NCBI RefSeq assembly: GCF_007859675.1
Contig: NZ_CP042305.1
Span: 806,001-870,000, forward strand
DNA from: Humibacter ginsenosidimutans
Lineage (GTDB): Bacteria > Actinomycetota > Actinomycetes > Actinomycetales > Microbacteriaceae
DNA: 64,000 nucleotides
Reading direction: 5' to 3'
The stretch's first letter is position 1; each line of letters begins with the position of its first letter. The translations under genes and the position numbers were made by a program. The notes beneath the pieces are model-generated. The model worked only from the letters and a program-made list of their open reading frames with translations, was not told where the DNA came from and made no database searches. Positions 47,858 through 56,767 of this stretch are shown here, in pieces.

Positions 47858-49306
47858 GTGGCCCCCGAAGAGACCGAGTTCACTCAAGTCTTCCGCGGTT
47901 ATGACAAAGACGAAGTCGACAAGGCGATCCAGGACCTCCGTCGCGAACTGATCCAGGCGAACGCGCAGAGCGCCGATTCCGCCAAGGAGATCAAGCGACT
48001 GGGCGCCCGCATCGAAGAGCTCAACGCCGAGATCGAAGAGGTCGGCAGCCCCACCTTCTCCGGCCTGGGCACCAAGCTCGAGAACACGCTCCGCGTGGCC
48101 GAGGAACAGTCGACCCGCATGATCGCGCAGGCCGACATCGATGCGGAAAAGCTCCGCGCCGCCGTCGCCGCCGAGGTCGAGAAGACCCGCCGCACCGCCG
48201 AAGAGCAGGCGCAGCGCATCCTCGCCGAGGCGCACGCTCAGGCCGACACCACGCTGCAGGATGCCAGCATCGAAGCCAACGAGCTGATCGGCGATTCCCG
48301 CGCCAAGGCCGACACCACCGTGCAGGAGGCCCAGCGCGAGGCCGCGGCCGTGCGCAGCTCCGTCGCCACCGAGGTCGCCGAGCTGCGTGCGACCGCCAAG
48401 CGCGAGGCGGCAGCGGTGAAGGCCGAAGCGGAGCACGAGGCCGCCGAGGTCAAGGCCGCCGCCGTGCAGGAGGCGACCGAGGCACGTGCGGATGCAGCGG
48501 GCCTCAGCCGTGAGGTCGAGGAGACCCGTGCCGCGCTCGCCCGCGAGGTCGAAGCACGCCGTGCCGAGGTCGAAGCCGAGCTCTCCGACCGGCGCACCGC
48601 CAGTGCCGCGGAGATCGCGCAGGCGCAGCGGGACCACGATGCGGACACGCAGCAGGCACGCATCGACCTCGCCAACGAGGTCGAGCAGGGCCGGGCAGCG
48701 CTCGCCCGCGAGCTCGAGCAGCGCAAGGCCGAGGCGGAGACCGAGGCCGACAAGGCCCGCAAGTCGTTCGAGCGCGCCGCCGACAAGGCCCGCAAGGAGC
48801 TCGACAACGAGCTGGCGGGCATCCGTTCGCAGGTGGCCGCCGAGCAGGAGCGACTCACCCACGAGGCCGAGCGTGCCCGCATGGAGCTCGAAGTCGAGCT
48901 GAAGGCGCGCCGCGACGAGGCCGAGAAGGAGCACCTGGCCCGTCACCAGGAGGCCGCGGCGCAGACGCAGAAGTATCTCGATGACGCGAATGCCGAACTG
49001 GCCGAGATCAGCCGCCGCACCGTCGAGGCACGTGCCGAGAGCGAGGCCATCGAGCAGGAGATGCGCACCGAGGTGAAGTCGGCGCGCAAGGAGGCCGAGA
49101 GCTCCGCACGCGACATCGTGCGCGCAGCGGAGGACCGCGGACACGCGATCATCGAAGAGGCGGAGGAGCGCACCCGCATGCTCGTGGCGGACGCCGAAGA
49201 TCGCCTGTCGCAGATTAGGATCGAGCGCGAGACCGTCGCCGGCTACTTCGAGAGCCTGCGCGGCGTGCTCAAGCAGGCAGAGCAGGTCAGCGCAGAAAAC
49301 GACTGA
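47858..49306 (+). CDS. Large DivIVA/Scy-like coiled-coil protein
   Basis: 482 residues. An N-terminal DivIVA-like membrane-targeting stretch (FTQVFRGYDKDEVDKAIQDLRRELIQAN) is followed by a near-continuous Ala/Glu/Arg coiled coil from about 30 to 470. Such proteins (DivIVA/Wag31, Scy, FilP) organise polar growth and chromosome placement in actinobacteria. GPS-like loop residues (SPTFSGLGTKLENTLRV near 63-79) are kept. GAAAGAAGAAG lies before GTG. It is followed after 26 bp by an AI-2E-type permease gene. Confidence 0.88.
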   Translation: MAPEETEFTQVFRGYDKDEVDKAIQDLRRELIQANAQSADSAKEIKRLGARIEELNAEIEEVGSPTFSGLGTKLENTLRVAEEQSTRMIAQADIDAEKLRAAVAAEVEKTRRTAEEQAQRILAEAHAQADTTLQDASIEANELIGDSRAKADTTVQEAQREAAAVRSSVATEVAELRATAKREAAAVKAEAEHEAAEVKAAAVQEATEARADAAGLSREVEETRAALAREVEARRAEVEAELSDRRTASAAEIAQAQRDHDADTQQARIDLANEVEQGRAALARELEQRKAEAETEADKARKSFERAADKARKELDNELAGIRSQVAAEQERLTHEAERARMELEVELKARRDEAEKEHLARHQEAAAQTQKYLDDANAELAEISRRTVEARAESEAIEQEMRTEVKSARKEAESSARDIVRAAEDRGHAIIEEAEERTRMLVADAEDRLSQIRIERETVAGYFESLRGVLKQAEQVSAEND

Positions 49307-49332
49307 TGCGCACGGCGCCGAGGGAGTCCTGA

Positions 49333-50376
49333 GTGAAGATCCAGAATGCGTTCCGCGTCGGTCTCATCGGAACCCTCGGCGTCGGCCTCGGCATCCTCAT
49401 CCTCACGTCGATCGTCTCGCTGTCGACGATCCTGACGTACATCGGTGCGGCGCTCTTCCTCGCGCTCGGCCTGGAGCCGATCATCGGCTTCCTGGCACGG
49501 CGACGGGTGCCCCGCTGGGCCGCGATCCTCATCGTGCTCGTGGTCATCCTCGGATTGCTCGCCCTTCTCCTGTGGGCGATCATCCCGGTGATCGTGAGCC
49601 AGAGCACGAGCCTGGTCAAGCAGATCACGTCGTTCGTGCAGAAGGGCACGTACCAGGACTGGTACGAGTGGCTGCAGAAACAGTTCCCCGCCATCGACTT
49701 CGACAAGTCGCTGCAAGAGATCTGGACCTACGTACAGCATTCGGCCGGCAGCATCGGCGCAGGCATCCTCTCCGTCGGCATCGGCATCATCTCCGGTTTC
49801 TTCGGCGCCGTCATCGTGATCATCCTCACGATCTACTTCACCGCGTCGCTGCCCAACCTCAAGCGCACCACCTACGAGCTCGTGCCGGCCAGCAAGCGCG
49901 CGCGCTTCGCCGACATCGCCGAGCAGATCACCGACTCGGTCGGCAAATACGTGATGGGGCAGGTCGCGCTCGGCCTCTGCAATGGCATTCTGAGCGGCAT
50001 CTTCCTGTCGATCATCGGTGCACCGTTCCCGATCCTGCTCGCGGTGATCGCCTTCCTGTTCTCGCTCGTGCCGCTCATCGGCACCCTTTCCGGGTCGATC
50101 ATCATCGTGCTCGTGACGCTGCTGCTGTCGCCCTCCCCCATCACGGCGCTCATCGCAGCCATCTACTACGTGATCTACATGCAGGTCGAGGCATACGTCC
50201 TGAGCCCGCGCATCATGAATCGCGCGGTCTCCGTTCCCGGCGCCGTCGTGGTCGTGGCGGCACTGGCCGGCGGGTCACTGCTCGGAATCCTGGGCGCGCT
50301 CATCGCGATCCCCGTGGCCGCTTCCATCCTGCTGATCATCAAGCAGGTCGTCGTGCCCCGTCAGAACGAGCTCTGA
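49333..50376 (+). CDS. AI-2E family transporter (permease)
   Basis: 347 residues, about eight spans; the AI-2E (PerM/YdiK) family. IVSLSTILTYIGAALFLALGLEPIIGFLARR, ISGFFGAVIVIILTIYFTASLP, FALVPLIGTLSGSIIIVL-like and SPRIMNRAVSVPGAVVVVAALAGGSLLGILGAL motifs. Proposed roles include signal or ion export, unproven here. GTG start with GGGAG upstream. Confidence 0.9.
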   Translation: MKIQNAFRVGLIGTLGVGLGILILTSIVSLSTILTYIGAALFLALGLEPIIGFLARRRVPRWAAILIVLVVILGLLALLLWAIIPVIVSQSTSLVKQITSFVQKGTYQDWYEWLQKQFPAIDFDKSLQEIWTYVQHSAGSIGAGILSVGIGIISGFFGAVIVIILTIYFTASLPNLKRTTYELVPASKRARFADIAEQITDSVGKYVMGQVALGLCNGILSGIFLSIIGAPFPILLAVIAFLFSLVPLIGTLSGSIIIVLVTLLLSPSPITALIAAIYYVIYMQVEAYVLSPRIMNRAVSVPGAVVVVAALAGGSLLGILGALIAIPVAASILLIIKQVVVPRQNEL

Positions 50377-50392
50377 GTTGCTCCTCGTCACC

Positions 50393-50689
50393 TCAGGCGA
50401 CGCGCCAGCAGGCCGTGTGCCAGTGTCGTCGTGCCTCGAGATCGGCGGCATCGCCCAGCACACCGTCTGCGCGCCACACGACGAGGTGGGCCGTTCCCTG
50501 CGCCACGATGCCGCCGCAGCCGGGGCACGTGTAGGTCTTCTGAGCGGATGCCCCCGACACGGGCTGCACGTTCCACTCGCGTCCTCGACGCACCTCGGTA
50601 CGCCGCCATCCGTCGATCATGCGACTCAGGCCGTCGGGCTCCTGTGCGCTTCCGCCGGCGCGGCGACGAGGATGATTGCTGCGCGGCAT
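50393..50689 (-). CDS. Small actinobacterial zinc-ribbon-like protein
   Basis: 98 residues. Basic N-terminus (MPRSNHPRRRAGGS), then a Cys-x2-Cys ribbon in TYTCPGCGGIVAQGTAHLVVW paired with HWHTACW near the end (His and Cys could complete the site). Widespread in actinobacteria and often mis-named ATP/GTP-binding protein; function unknown. TAGACT lies 6 nt before the ATG (leaderless). Confidence 0.85.
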   Translation of the reverse strand: MPRSNHPRRRAGGSAQEPDGLSRMIDGWRRTEVRRGREWNVQPVSGASAQKTYTCPGCGGIVAQGTAHLVVWRADGVLGDAADLEARRHWHTACWRVA

Positions 50690-50695
50690 CCCTCA

Positions 50696-50701
50696 AGTCT
50701 A
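50696..50701 (-). promoter_or_regulatory. -10 box (TAGACT) of leaderless zinc-ribbon gene
   Basis: TAGACT, 6 nt, ATG at 50689. Confidence 0.5.
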
Positions 50702-50729
50702 TTCGCGACCTGAGGGGGCCGAACGGCGG

Positions 50730-51488
50730 TCAATACCAGCCAGTGGATTCCGAGTGGTCCCAGGCTCCGCACGGCGTGCTGTAGCGCCCCTCGACATATC
50801 CGAGACCCCAGTCCACCTGCGTCTTGAAGCTGGTCTGCCAGTCGGGACCGGCAGACGCCATCTTGCTGCCCGGAAGCGCCTGCGGAATGCCGTACGCGCC
50901 CGTGCTCGCGTTGTAGGCGTAGACGTTCCAGCTCGACTCGCGGTTCCAGAGGGCGACCAGGCAGTTGAACTGGTCGTCGCCCATGCCCTGGGACGCCAGC
51001 ACACTCTTCGCGTAGGCCTGCGCGCTGCCAGGGTCGGGCGTGCCCGCTGCGGGAGCCGACGCGGTGTCGTCACTCGTGGTGGTGACGACCGGCTTCGCCT
51101 TCGAGTCGAACGTGTCGACGCTCACCGCGTTGTTCGTCGTCGACCCTGAGACGTCGAGCGATTGCACTGACTGCCCGAGAAACCGCGAATGCGACGACGC
51201 GAAGTCCGGAGACGCCGTCGCGCCGGAATACGGGTCGACGATGTTGACGAGGAAGAATCCGATCGCGGCCGAGAAGGCGACGGCCACGACGATCGGCCGC
51301 GCTCCACGGGGTCGCCGAGCAGACGCCTGCGCCGTTCTTCGGGTCGGTGCAGGAGGCTCTGCTAGGTGTCGTACTCGCCTGCCCACGATCTCACCACGAT
51401 AACGAAGATCGGGCTCAGCGACAAAGGGTTCTTCTGCCGGGTCGTCGCGCCTCTCGTCGCCCCGGCTCGGTGCCGCGTGCCGGCTCAC
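50730..51488 (-). CDS. Secreted lytic-transglycosylase-like protein
   Basis: 252 residues. A membrane anchor at about 65-83 (ARPIVVAVAFSAAIGFFLVNI) follows a long cytoplasmic N-terminus. The C-terminal domain QFNCLVALWNRESSWNVYAYNASTGAYGIPQALPGSKM carries the catalytic-type Glu in NRESSW and belongs to the aggregation-promoting-factor / transglycosylase-like group that cuts or remodels peptidoglycan. The end (DWGLGYVEGRYSTPCGAWDHSESTGWY) is typical. GTG start overlaps the DivIVA-domain gene stop by 4 nt. Confidence 0.88.
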   Translation of the reverse strand: MSRHAAPSRGDERRDDPAEEPFVAEPDLRYRGEIVGRRVRHLAEPPAPTRRTAQASARRPRGARPIVVAVAFSAAIGFFLVNIVDPYSGATASPDFASSHSRFLGQSVQSLDVSGSTTNNAVSVDTFDSKAKPVVTTTSDDTASAPAAGTPDPGSAQAYAKSVLASQGMGDDQFNCLVALWNRESSWNVYAYNASTGAYGIPQALPGSKMASAGPDWQTSFKTQVDWGLGYVEGRYSTPCGAWDHSESTGWY

Positions 51489-52027
51489 CGGACGGCGAGC
51501 ATCACGTCGATGACGGCGTCGAGCACGAGGTCGACCTGGGCCTCGCGGTAGCCGTGCCGCTGCTGACGGAACACCACGGTGCGCACCTCGTCGACCGACA
51601 TGGGAAGCCCGTCGCGGAAATAGCGCACGAGGCGTTTCGCGAACTTGTCGACCTCGCGCTTGTTGTACCCGATGGTGAAGATGCTGGTGCGATCGAACCG
51701 CTGCCCGTCAGGCCGGCCCAGCCGGTTCAGGATGACCTGCGCCGTGCCACGCGCCTGCTCGAGCCACCGACGGTCGCCGAGCTCGTGCCTGGCCTCCGCG
51801 CGCTCCCGCGCCGCGAAGGCATCCTCGAGCCGCTCCAGGGCCCCGTCTACGGCGTCGGGCTGGTACCCGCCGCGCTGCAGGTCGAAGCCCATGCGCCGGA
51901 TATCCTCGGCCACCAGGGGCACCTCGGGATCGCCTTCGTACGCTCGACGCGCGAGCCTGAGGAAACGGTCGACCTCTTCGGGGTCGTAACCGCGCTTGGA
52001 GCGCTTGACGGAGGGGAACGTGGCCAC
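51485..52027 (-). CDS. DivIVA-domain protein (repeated N-terminal module)
   Basis: 180 residues. Two copies of the short DivIVA-like motif: SKRGYDPEEVDRFLRLARRAY near 10-30 and TIGYNKREVDKFAKRLVRYF near 118-137, linked by a helical region. No long coiled coil. Translationally coupled (4-nt overlap) to the lytic transglycosylase, implying a role in placing peptidoglycan remodelling at poles or septa. GTG start. Confidence 0.85.
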   Translation of the reverse strand: MATFPSVKRSKRGYDPEEVDRFLRLARRAYEGDPEVPLVAEDIRRMGFDLQRGGYQPDAVDGALERLEDAFAARERAEARHELGDRRWLEQARGTAQVILNRLGRPDGQRFDRTSIFTIGYNKREVDKFAKRLVRYFRDGLPMSVDEVRTVVFRQQRHGYREAQVDLVLDAVIDVMLAVR

Positions 52028-52108
52028 GTCACCATTCTGTCAAAGGCTCGGCATGAGTCGGCTCAGAACGACCGGTCGCACCGCCCGGCGCGTCGCGACT
52101 CAGAAACG

Positions 52109-53110
52109 CTACCTGAAGAGCGGCTCGAAGATCACGTACAGCACGTAGGCGAGGCCGACCGAGGGCAGGATCGAGTCGAGGCGGTCGAGGAACCCGCCAT
52201 GGCCGGGGAGCCACGAGCTCATGTCCTTGATGCCGATGTCCCGCTTGATCAGCGATTCGGTGAGATCGCCGATGGTGGCTGACACCAGCATGAGCGCACC
52301 GAAGACGAGTCCGAACCACCACGGGGCATGCAGCATGAACACGGCGAGGATGACACCCGCGATGAGTGCGGTGGCGGCCGCTCCCGCGAACCCCTCCCAC
52401 GTCTTCTTCGGGCTGATGTTCGGCGCCATCGGATGCTTGCCGAACGACAGCCCCACGGCGTAGGCACCCGTGTCGACGGCCACCACGATGATCAGGGTCG
52501 CCAGGGTCCACCACTGCCCGTCGTGCTGCGCCACGAGCAGCACCGAGAAGCAGGCCAGGAACGGCACGTACAGTATGGCGAACGCGGATGCCATCAGGTC
52601 GCGCGACAGCCTCGGCCCGGCCACCCTGCGCCGTGGCGACAGGTTCTCGGCGATACGCCACACCCACAGCAGCAGGATGCCCGCGAGAGCGACCAGCCAC
52701 TCCCCCGACGCGTGCAGATAGTAGGCGGCGGGCACGAGTGCGACGCCGACCACGGTGAGCGCCACCCGCGGCACACGGTAGCCGCCCACCCGGAGCGCCG
52801 TCGCGAACTCGAACGCGCTGAACCCCGCGACGGCCGCCGCGAACACCATGAAGATCTCTTTGACGATCAGCAGGCTCACGAGCAGCAACGCGCCGGCGGC
52901 GAGTCCGATCAGGACCGCGAAGACCAGGTTGCGGCCGGTGCGCTGCTGGATCTTCTCGTTCGTGGCATCCAACTGCGCCCTCGTCGCCTGCACCTGGCGT
53001 TCGATGTCGGCGCGCCGGTCGCGCATGCGCCTGCCCAACGCCGAGGCGCCCTGTTCGTGGCGCACGTCATCGTCCGGCTGACCGGATGAGGCGTCGGGAG
53101 GCTGAGACAT
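52109..53110 (-). CDS. cdsA: Phosphatidate cytidylyltransferase
   Basis: 333 residues, about eight spans. Makes CDP-diacylglycerol from phosphatidic acid and CTP. The CDP-alcohol signature IKRDIGIKDMSSWLPGHGGFLDRLDS is at the C-terminus; NISPKKTWEGFAG and DTGAYAVG are also typical. An N-terminal cytoplasmic extension of about 60 residues is Gln/Arg-rich. Follows frr by 6 bp in the frr-cdsA order common in bacteria. Confidence 0.95.
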   Translation of the reverse strand: MSQPPDASSGQPDDDVRHEQGASALGRRMRDRRADIERQVQATRAQLDATNEKIQQRTGRNLVFAVLIGLAAGALLLVSLLIVKEIFMVFAAAVAGFSAFEFATALRVGGYRVPRVALTVVGVALVPAAYYLHASGEWLVALAGILLLWVWRIAENLSPRRRVAGPRLSRDLMASAFAILYVPFLACFSVLLVAQHDGQWWTLATLIIVVAVDTGAYAVGLSFGKHPMAPNISPKKTWEGFAGAAATALIAGVILAVFMLHAPWWFGLVFGALMLVSATIGDLTESLIKRDIGIKDMSSWLPGHGGFLDRLDSILPSVGLAYVLYVIFEPLFR

Positions 53111-53116
53111 CTGGGG

Positions 53117-53671
53117 TCAGACCTCGAGGAGTTCGGCTTCCTTGCGCACCAGCGCCTCATCGACCTGGTCGATGTGCTTCTTGGTGAGGCCCTCGAGTTC
53201 CTTCTCCGCGCGGGCGACCTCGTCGTCGCCCACCTCGGACTTGAGGCCATCGAGCTCGTCCTTCGCCTTGCGGCGGATGTTGCGGATCGACACGCGCGCG
53301 TCCTCCGCCTTGGAGCGCACGATCTTCACGTACTCCTTGCGGCGCTCTTCGTTCAGCTCCGGCATCGTGACGCGGATGATCGTTCCGTCGTTGTTCGGCG
53401 TCGCGCCCAGGTTGGGCGTGGCGACGATCGCCTTCTCGATCTCCTTGAGCGCCGACTTGTCGTAGGGCGTGATGATGATGGTGCGCGCCTCGGGGTTCTG
53501 CAGCGAGGCGAGCTGGGCCAGTGGCGTCGGCGTTCCGTAGTAGTCCACGAGGATGCGCTGGAAGAGCTGCGGGTTCGCACGTCCCGTGCGCACGGTCGAG
53601 AAGTCGTCTTTGGCCACCTCGACCGCCTTCGTCATGCGCTCGGTTGCGGTGGCGAGTGAGTCAGCGATCAC
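53117..53671 (-). CDS. frr: Ribosome recycling factor
   Basis: 184 residues, tRNA-shaped RRF; splits post-termination ribosomes with [36 protein letters not shown] and the helical [25 protein letters not shown] are diagnostic. GTG start with TAGGAG seven bases upstream. Downstream of pyrH, upstream of cdsA. Confidence 0.97.
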   Translation of the reverse strand: MIADSLATATERMTKAVEVAKDDFSTVRTGRANPQLFQRILVDYYGTPTPLAQLASLQNPEARTIIITPYDKSALKEIEKAIVATPNLGATPNNDGTIIRVTMPELNEERRKEYVKIVRSKAEDARVSIRNIRRKAKDELDGLKSEVGDDEVARAEKELEGLTKKHIDQVDEALVRKEAELLEV

Positions 53672-53786
53672 GTGTCGCTCCTAACGTTCATCGTGGGTCT
53701 CATCAAGCTTAGGGCCACGGTCGGCCGCGACGCCCACCGTCTGATACGCGTCGCGCCGCCGTGTTCCTCTGCCGTCGGGGCGGATG

Positions 53787-54500
53787 TCAGGCGCCGACGA
53801 TGGTGCCGATCTCACGCCCCAGAATGGCGTCCGTCACGCTGCCCTCCGGTTCGATGCCGAAGATCTGCATGGGCATGCCGTTGTCGCGGCACAGGCTCAG
53901 CGCCGTCGCGTCGATCGCCTTCAGGTTGCGCACCAGCGCGTCCTGATAGCTGATGCGCTCGAGCTTGACCGCTTCTGGGTTCTTGCGCGGGTCGTCGCTG
54001 TACAGTCCGTCGACGCCGTTCTTGGCCATCAGCACGGTGTTCGCGCCGATCTCGAGCGCCCGCTGCACGGCGACCGTGTCGGTGGAGAAATACGGCAAGC
54101 CGGCGCCCGCTCCGAAGATGACGACGCGCCCCTTCTCCAGATGACGCTCCGCACGGCGCGGGATGTACGGCTCGGCGACCTGCGTCATGCTGATCGCCGA
54201 CTGCACCCGCGTCTCCGCGCCCGCCTGCTCGAGGAAGTCCTGCAGCGCGAGAGCGTTCATCACGGTGCCGAGCATGCCCATGTAGTCGGCTCGACCGCGG
54301 TCCATGCCGCGCTGGCTCAGCTCAGCACCGCGGAAGAAGTTGCCGCCGCCGACCACGATTGCCACCTCGACGTCTTCCGCTGCCTTGGCGATCTCACGGG
54401 CGAGCGAACCGACCACATCGGGATTGACCCCGAGGGAGCCGCCGCCGAACGCTTCGCCTGACAGTTTGAGAAGGACTCTCCGTCTCGTGTCGTTGGGCAT
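53787..54500 (-). CDS. pyrH: UMP kinase
   Basis: 237 residues, amino-acid-kinase fold; phosphorylates UMP to [48 protein letters not shown] and [19 protein letters not shown] are diagnostic. Start [15 protein letters not shown]. First of pyrH-frr-cdsA; its upstream hairpin at 54541 separates it from tsf. Confidence 0.97.
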   Translation of the reverse strand: MPNDTRRRVLLKLSGEAFGGGSLGVNPDVVGSLAREIAKAAEDVEVAIVVGGGNFFRGAELSQRGMDRGRADYMGMLGTVMNALALQDFLEQAGAETRVQSAISMTQVAEPYIPRRAERHLEKGRVVIFGAGAGLPYFSTDTVAVQRALEIGANTVLMAKNGVDGLYSDDPRKNPEAVKLERISYQDALVRNLKAIDATALSLCRDNGMPMQIFGIEPEGSVTDAILGREIGTIVGA

Positions 54501-54540
54501 GTGCGAGTCCCTTCCTCGGGTGCTTTTTCGAATCTAACGT

Positions 54541-54568
54541 AGCGGTGACCGGGCTTCCGGTCACCGCT
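54541..54568 (-). other. 12-bp hairpin upstream of pyrH
   Basis: AGCGGTGACCGG-(4)-CCGGTCACCGCT; no U run on either strand. Could be a leader structure or part of the tsf/pyrH transition. Confidence 0.45.
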
Positions 54569-54651
54569 GATCGTGCGCGTCTCAACCGTCGTGGATGACG
54601 CTGGACATCACGGGTGAGGCATCCGGATGCTTCCCTGCCGCGCGCACAGAA

Positions 54652-54684
54652 AAGGAGTCCGGATCGAGATGATCCGGACTCCTT
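54652..54684 (-). terminator. Rho-independent terminator of rpsB-tsf
   Basis: AAGGAGTCCGGATC-(5)-GATCCGGACTCCTT, 14-bp perfect stem, followed on the minus strand by TTTTCTGTG. Lies directly after tsf. Confidence 0.85.
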
Positions 54685-54693
54685 CTCACTGGC

Positions 54694-55521
54694 TCAGGCG
54701 CCGACCTTGAAGCGGGCGAACCCGGTGATCGTGATGCCGGCGTCGGAAGCGACCTTCGCCACGCTGAGCTTGTTGTCCTTCGCGTAGTCCTGGTCGAGCA
54801 GGGCGACCTGCTTGAAGAACGCGCCGAGGCGACCCTCGATGATCTTCGGGAGCGCGGCCTCCGGCTTGCCCTCGTTGCGCGAGATCTCCTCGACGATACG
54901 GCGCTCGTTCTCGACGACCTCCGCGGGAACATCGTCGCGCGTGAGGTACTCCGGGTTGGCGAACGAGATGTGCTGCGCGATGCTGCGCGCGGTCTCCTCG
55001 TCGTCGCCCGAGTAGGCGAGAACGACACCGACCTGCGGGGGCAGATCCTTCGACGTGCGGTGCAGGTAGATCGAGAACTTCTCGCCCGGCAGGCTCGCGA
55101 AGCGACGAAGCTCGACCTTCTCACCCAGGATGGCCGCCTCGTCGTTGATGACCTCGGCGACGGTCTTGGTCGCGGCGGGGGCGGCCAGCGCCTCCTCGAG
55201 CGTCGTGGCGCCCGCCTCGACGATGGCCTCCTCGATGCCGCCGGCGAGAGCGATGAACTTGTCGTTCTTCGCGACGAAGTCCGTCTCGCAGTTCAGCTCG
55301 AGGATGTAGGCGCGGTCGCCGTGGGCGCGGGCCGTGACGAGTCCCTCGCTGGTCGAGCGGTCGGCACGCTTGGCGTTGCCCTTGGCACCCTTCAGACGCA
55401 GGATCTCGGTGGCCTTCTCGATGTCGCCATCGGCCTCCTCGAGCGCCTTCTTGGTGTCGACCATGCCGGTGCCGAGCTGCTCGCGCAGCGCCTTGATGTC
55501 GGCAATGCTGACGTTTGCCAT
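54694..55521 (-). CDS. tsf: Translation elongation factor Ts
   Basis: 275 residues. Recycles EF-Tu-GDP. MANVSIADIKALREQLGTGMVDTKKALEEADGD UBA-like N-terminus, NCETDFVAKNDKF core and a C-terminal coiled region are standard. Immediately follows rpsB with a 30-bp gap, and ends before a strong terminator. Confidence 0.97.
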   Translation of the reverse strand: MANVSIADIKALREQLGTGMVDTKKALEEADGDIEKATEILRLKGAKGNAKRADRSTSEGLVTARAHGDRAYILELNCETDFVAKNDKFIALAGGIEEAIVEAGATTLEEALAAPAATKTVAEVINDEAAILGEKVELRRFASLPGEKFSIYLHRTSKDLPPQVGVVLAYSGDDEETARSIAQHISFANPEYLTRDDVPAEVVENERRIVEEISRNEGKPEAALPKIIEGRLGAFFKQVALLDQDYAKDNKLSVAKVASDAGITITGFARFKVGA

Positions 55522-55551
55522 GGTGGTGTGAACTCCTCGGTTCGAAGTGGG

Positions 55552-56523
55552 TTACTTGGCCTCTGCTGCGTCGCCCTCGGCGGTCTTGTCCGCCTCGACG
55601 ACGGCCTCTGCCTCGGCGGAAGCGCCCTCGGCGTCGGCGTCGGACTCCGTGGCCTCGATCTGCTCGGCCTCCTCGTCGACGACCTCAGCTGCCTCGGCCT
55701 TGCCCTCGGCCAGGTCGACGTCGGCGACCTTCGCGGTCTCGGCGCTCGACTGCGTGCCGCCCTCGCCTGCCTCGAGAAGCTCGCGCTCCCACTCGGCGAG
55801 CGGCTCCGCACCCTCTTCGCCCTCTTCGGGCTTCTGGTGACGCTGGATGAGGCCCTCGGCCGCGGCGTCGGCCACGATGCGCGTGAGCAGGCTGACGGAG
55901 CGGATCGCGTCGTCGTTGCCCGGAATCGGGTACTGCACCTCGTCGGGGTCGCAGTTGGTGTCGAGGATGGCGATGACCGGGATGCCCAGCTTCTGCGCCT
56001 CGTCGATCGCCAGGTGCTCCTTCTTGGTGTCGACCACCCAGATGGCGCTCGGCGTCTTCGACAGGTTGCGGATGCCGCCCAGCGACTTGTGCAGCTTGTC
56101 GAGCTCGCGCTTCTTGATCAGCAGCTCCTTCTTGGTGAAGCCGCTGGTGGTGCCCTCGAAGTCGAGCTCCTCGAGCTCCTTCATGCGGGCGAGTCGCTTC
56201 GACACGGTCTGGAAGTTGGTCAGCAGACCACCCAGCCAGCGCTGGTTCACGTAGGGCTGGCCGACGCGCTGCGCCTGCTCGGCGATGGCGTTCTGGGCCT
56301 GCTTCTTCGTGCCGACGAAGAGAATGGTGCCGCCGTGGGCGACGGTCTCCTTGACGAAGTCGTACGCCTTGTCGATGTAGGCGAGCGACTGCTGAAGGTC
56401 GATGATGTAGCTGCCGGAGCGCTCCGTCAGAATGAAGCGCTTCATCTTCGGGTTCCAGCGACGGGTCTGGTGTCCGAAGTGCACGCCGCTGTCGAGCAGC
56501 TGGCGCATGGTGACGACTGCCAT
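55552..56523 (-). CDS. rpsB: Ribosomal protein S2 with acidic C-terminal tail
   Basis: 323 residues (E. coli 241). [50 protein letters not shown] are S2 signatures. A tail of roughly 70 Ala/Glu/Asp residues ([18 protein letters not shown]) extends past the core. AAAGGATC precedes ATG. rpsB-tsf is one transcript. Confidence 0.97.
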   Translation of the reverse strand: MAVVTMRQLLDSGVHFGHQTRRWNPKMKRFILTERSGSYIIDLQQSLAYIDKAYDFVKETVAHGGTILFVGTKKQAQNAIAEQAQRVGQPYVNQRWLGGLLTNFQTVSKRLARMKELEELDFEGTTSGFTKKELLIKKRELDKLHKSLGGIRNLSKTPSAIWVVDTKKEHLAIDEAQKLGIPVIAILDTNCDPDEVQYPIPGNDDAIRSVSLLTRIVADAAAEGLIQRHQKPEEGEEGAEPLAEWERELLEAGEGGTQSSAETAKVADVDLAEGKAEAAEVVDEEAEQIEATESDADAEGASAEAEAVVEADKTAEGDAAEAK

Positions 56524-56743
56524 GGTCGTGATCCTTTTCTCGGCATCGCGGCGCGCAGCCACTCGATGCCTGGTCGGTTGTCCCGCGAGAGCCGGACGGC
56601 ACTCGCGCCTGGCGCCCGACAGGCATCCACTCCGACCGAAGTCGAAGACCGGGGATTCCTGTGCCGTTCGCGGCTCCCGAGCGATCGGGACGCGGCAGCG
56701 GACGGGCGCGCGTAGTCACCCCGACGAACCGGGGTGCCCGACA

Positions 56744-56749
56744 ATCATA
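56744..56749 (-). promoter_or_regulatory. -10 box (TATGAT) for rpsB
   Basis: TATGAT about 220 nt upstream of rpsB, leaving a long leader that begins near a CACCCCG-(6)-CGGGGTG hairpin (56718-56737). A ribosomal-protein-type leader is plausible. -35 not convincing. Confidence 0.35.
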
Positions 56750-56767
56750 CCAGGGCGGATACCGCGA

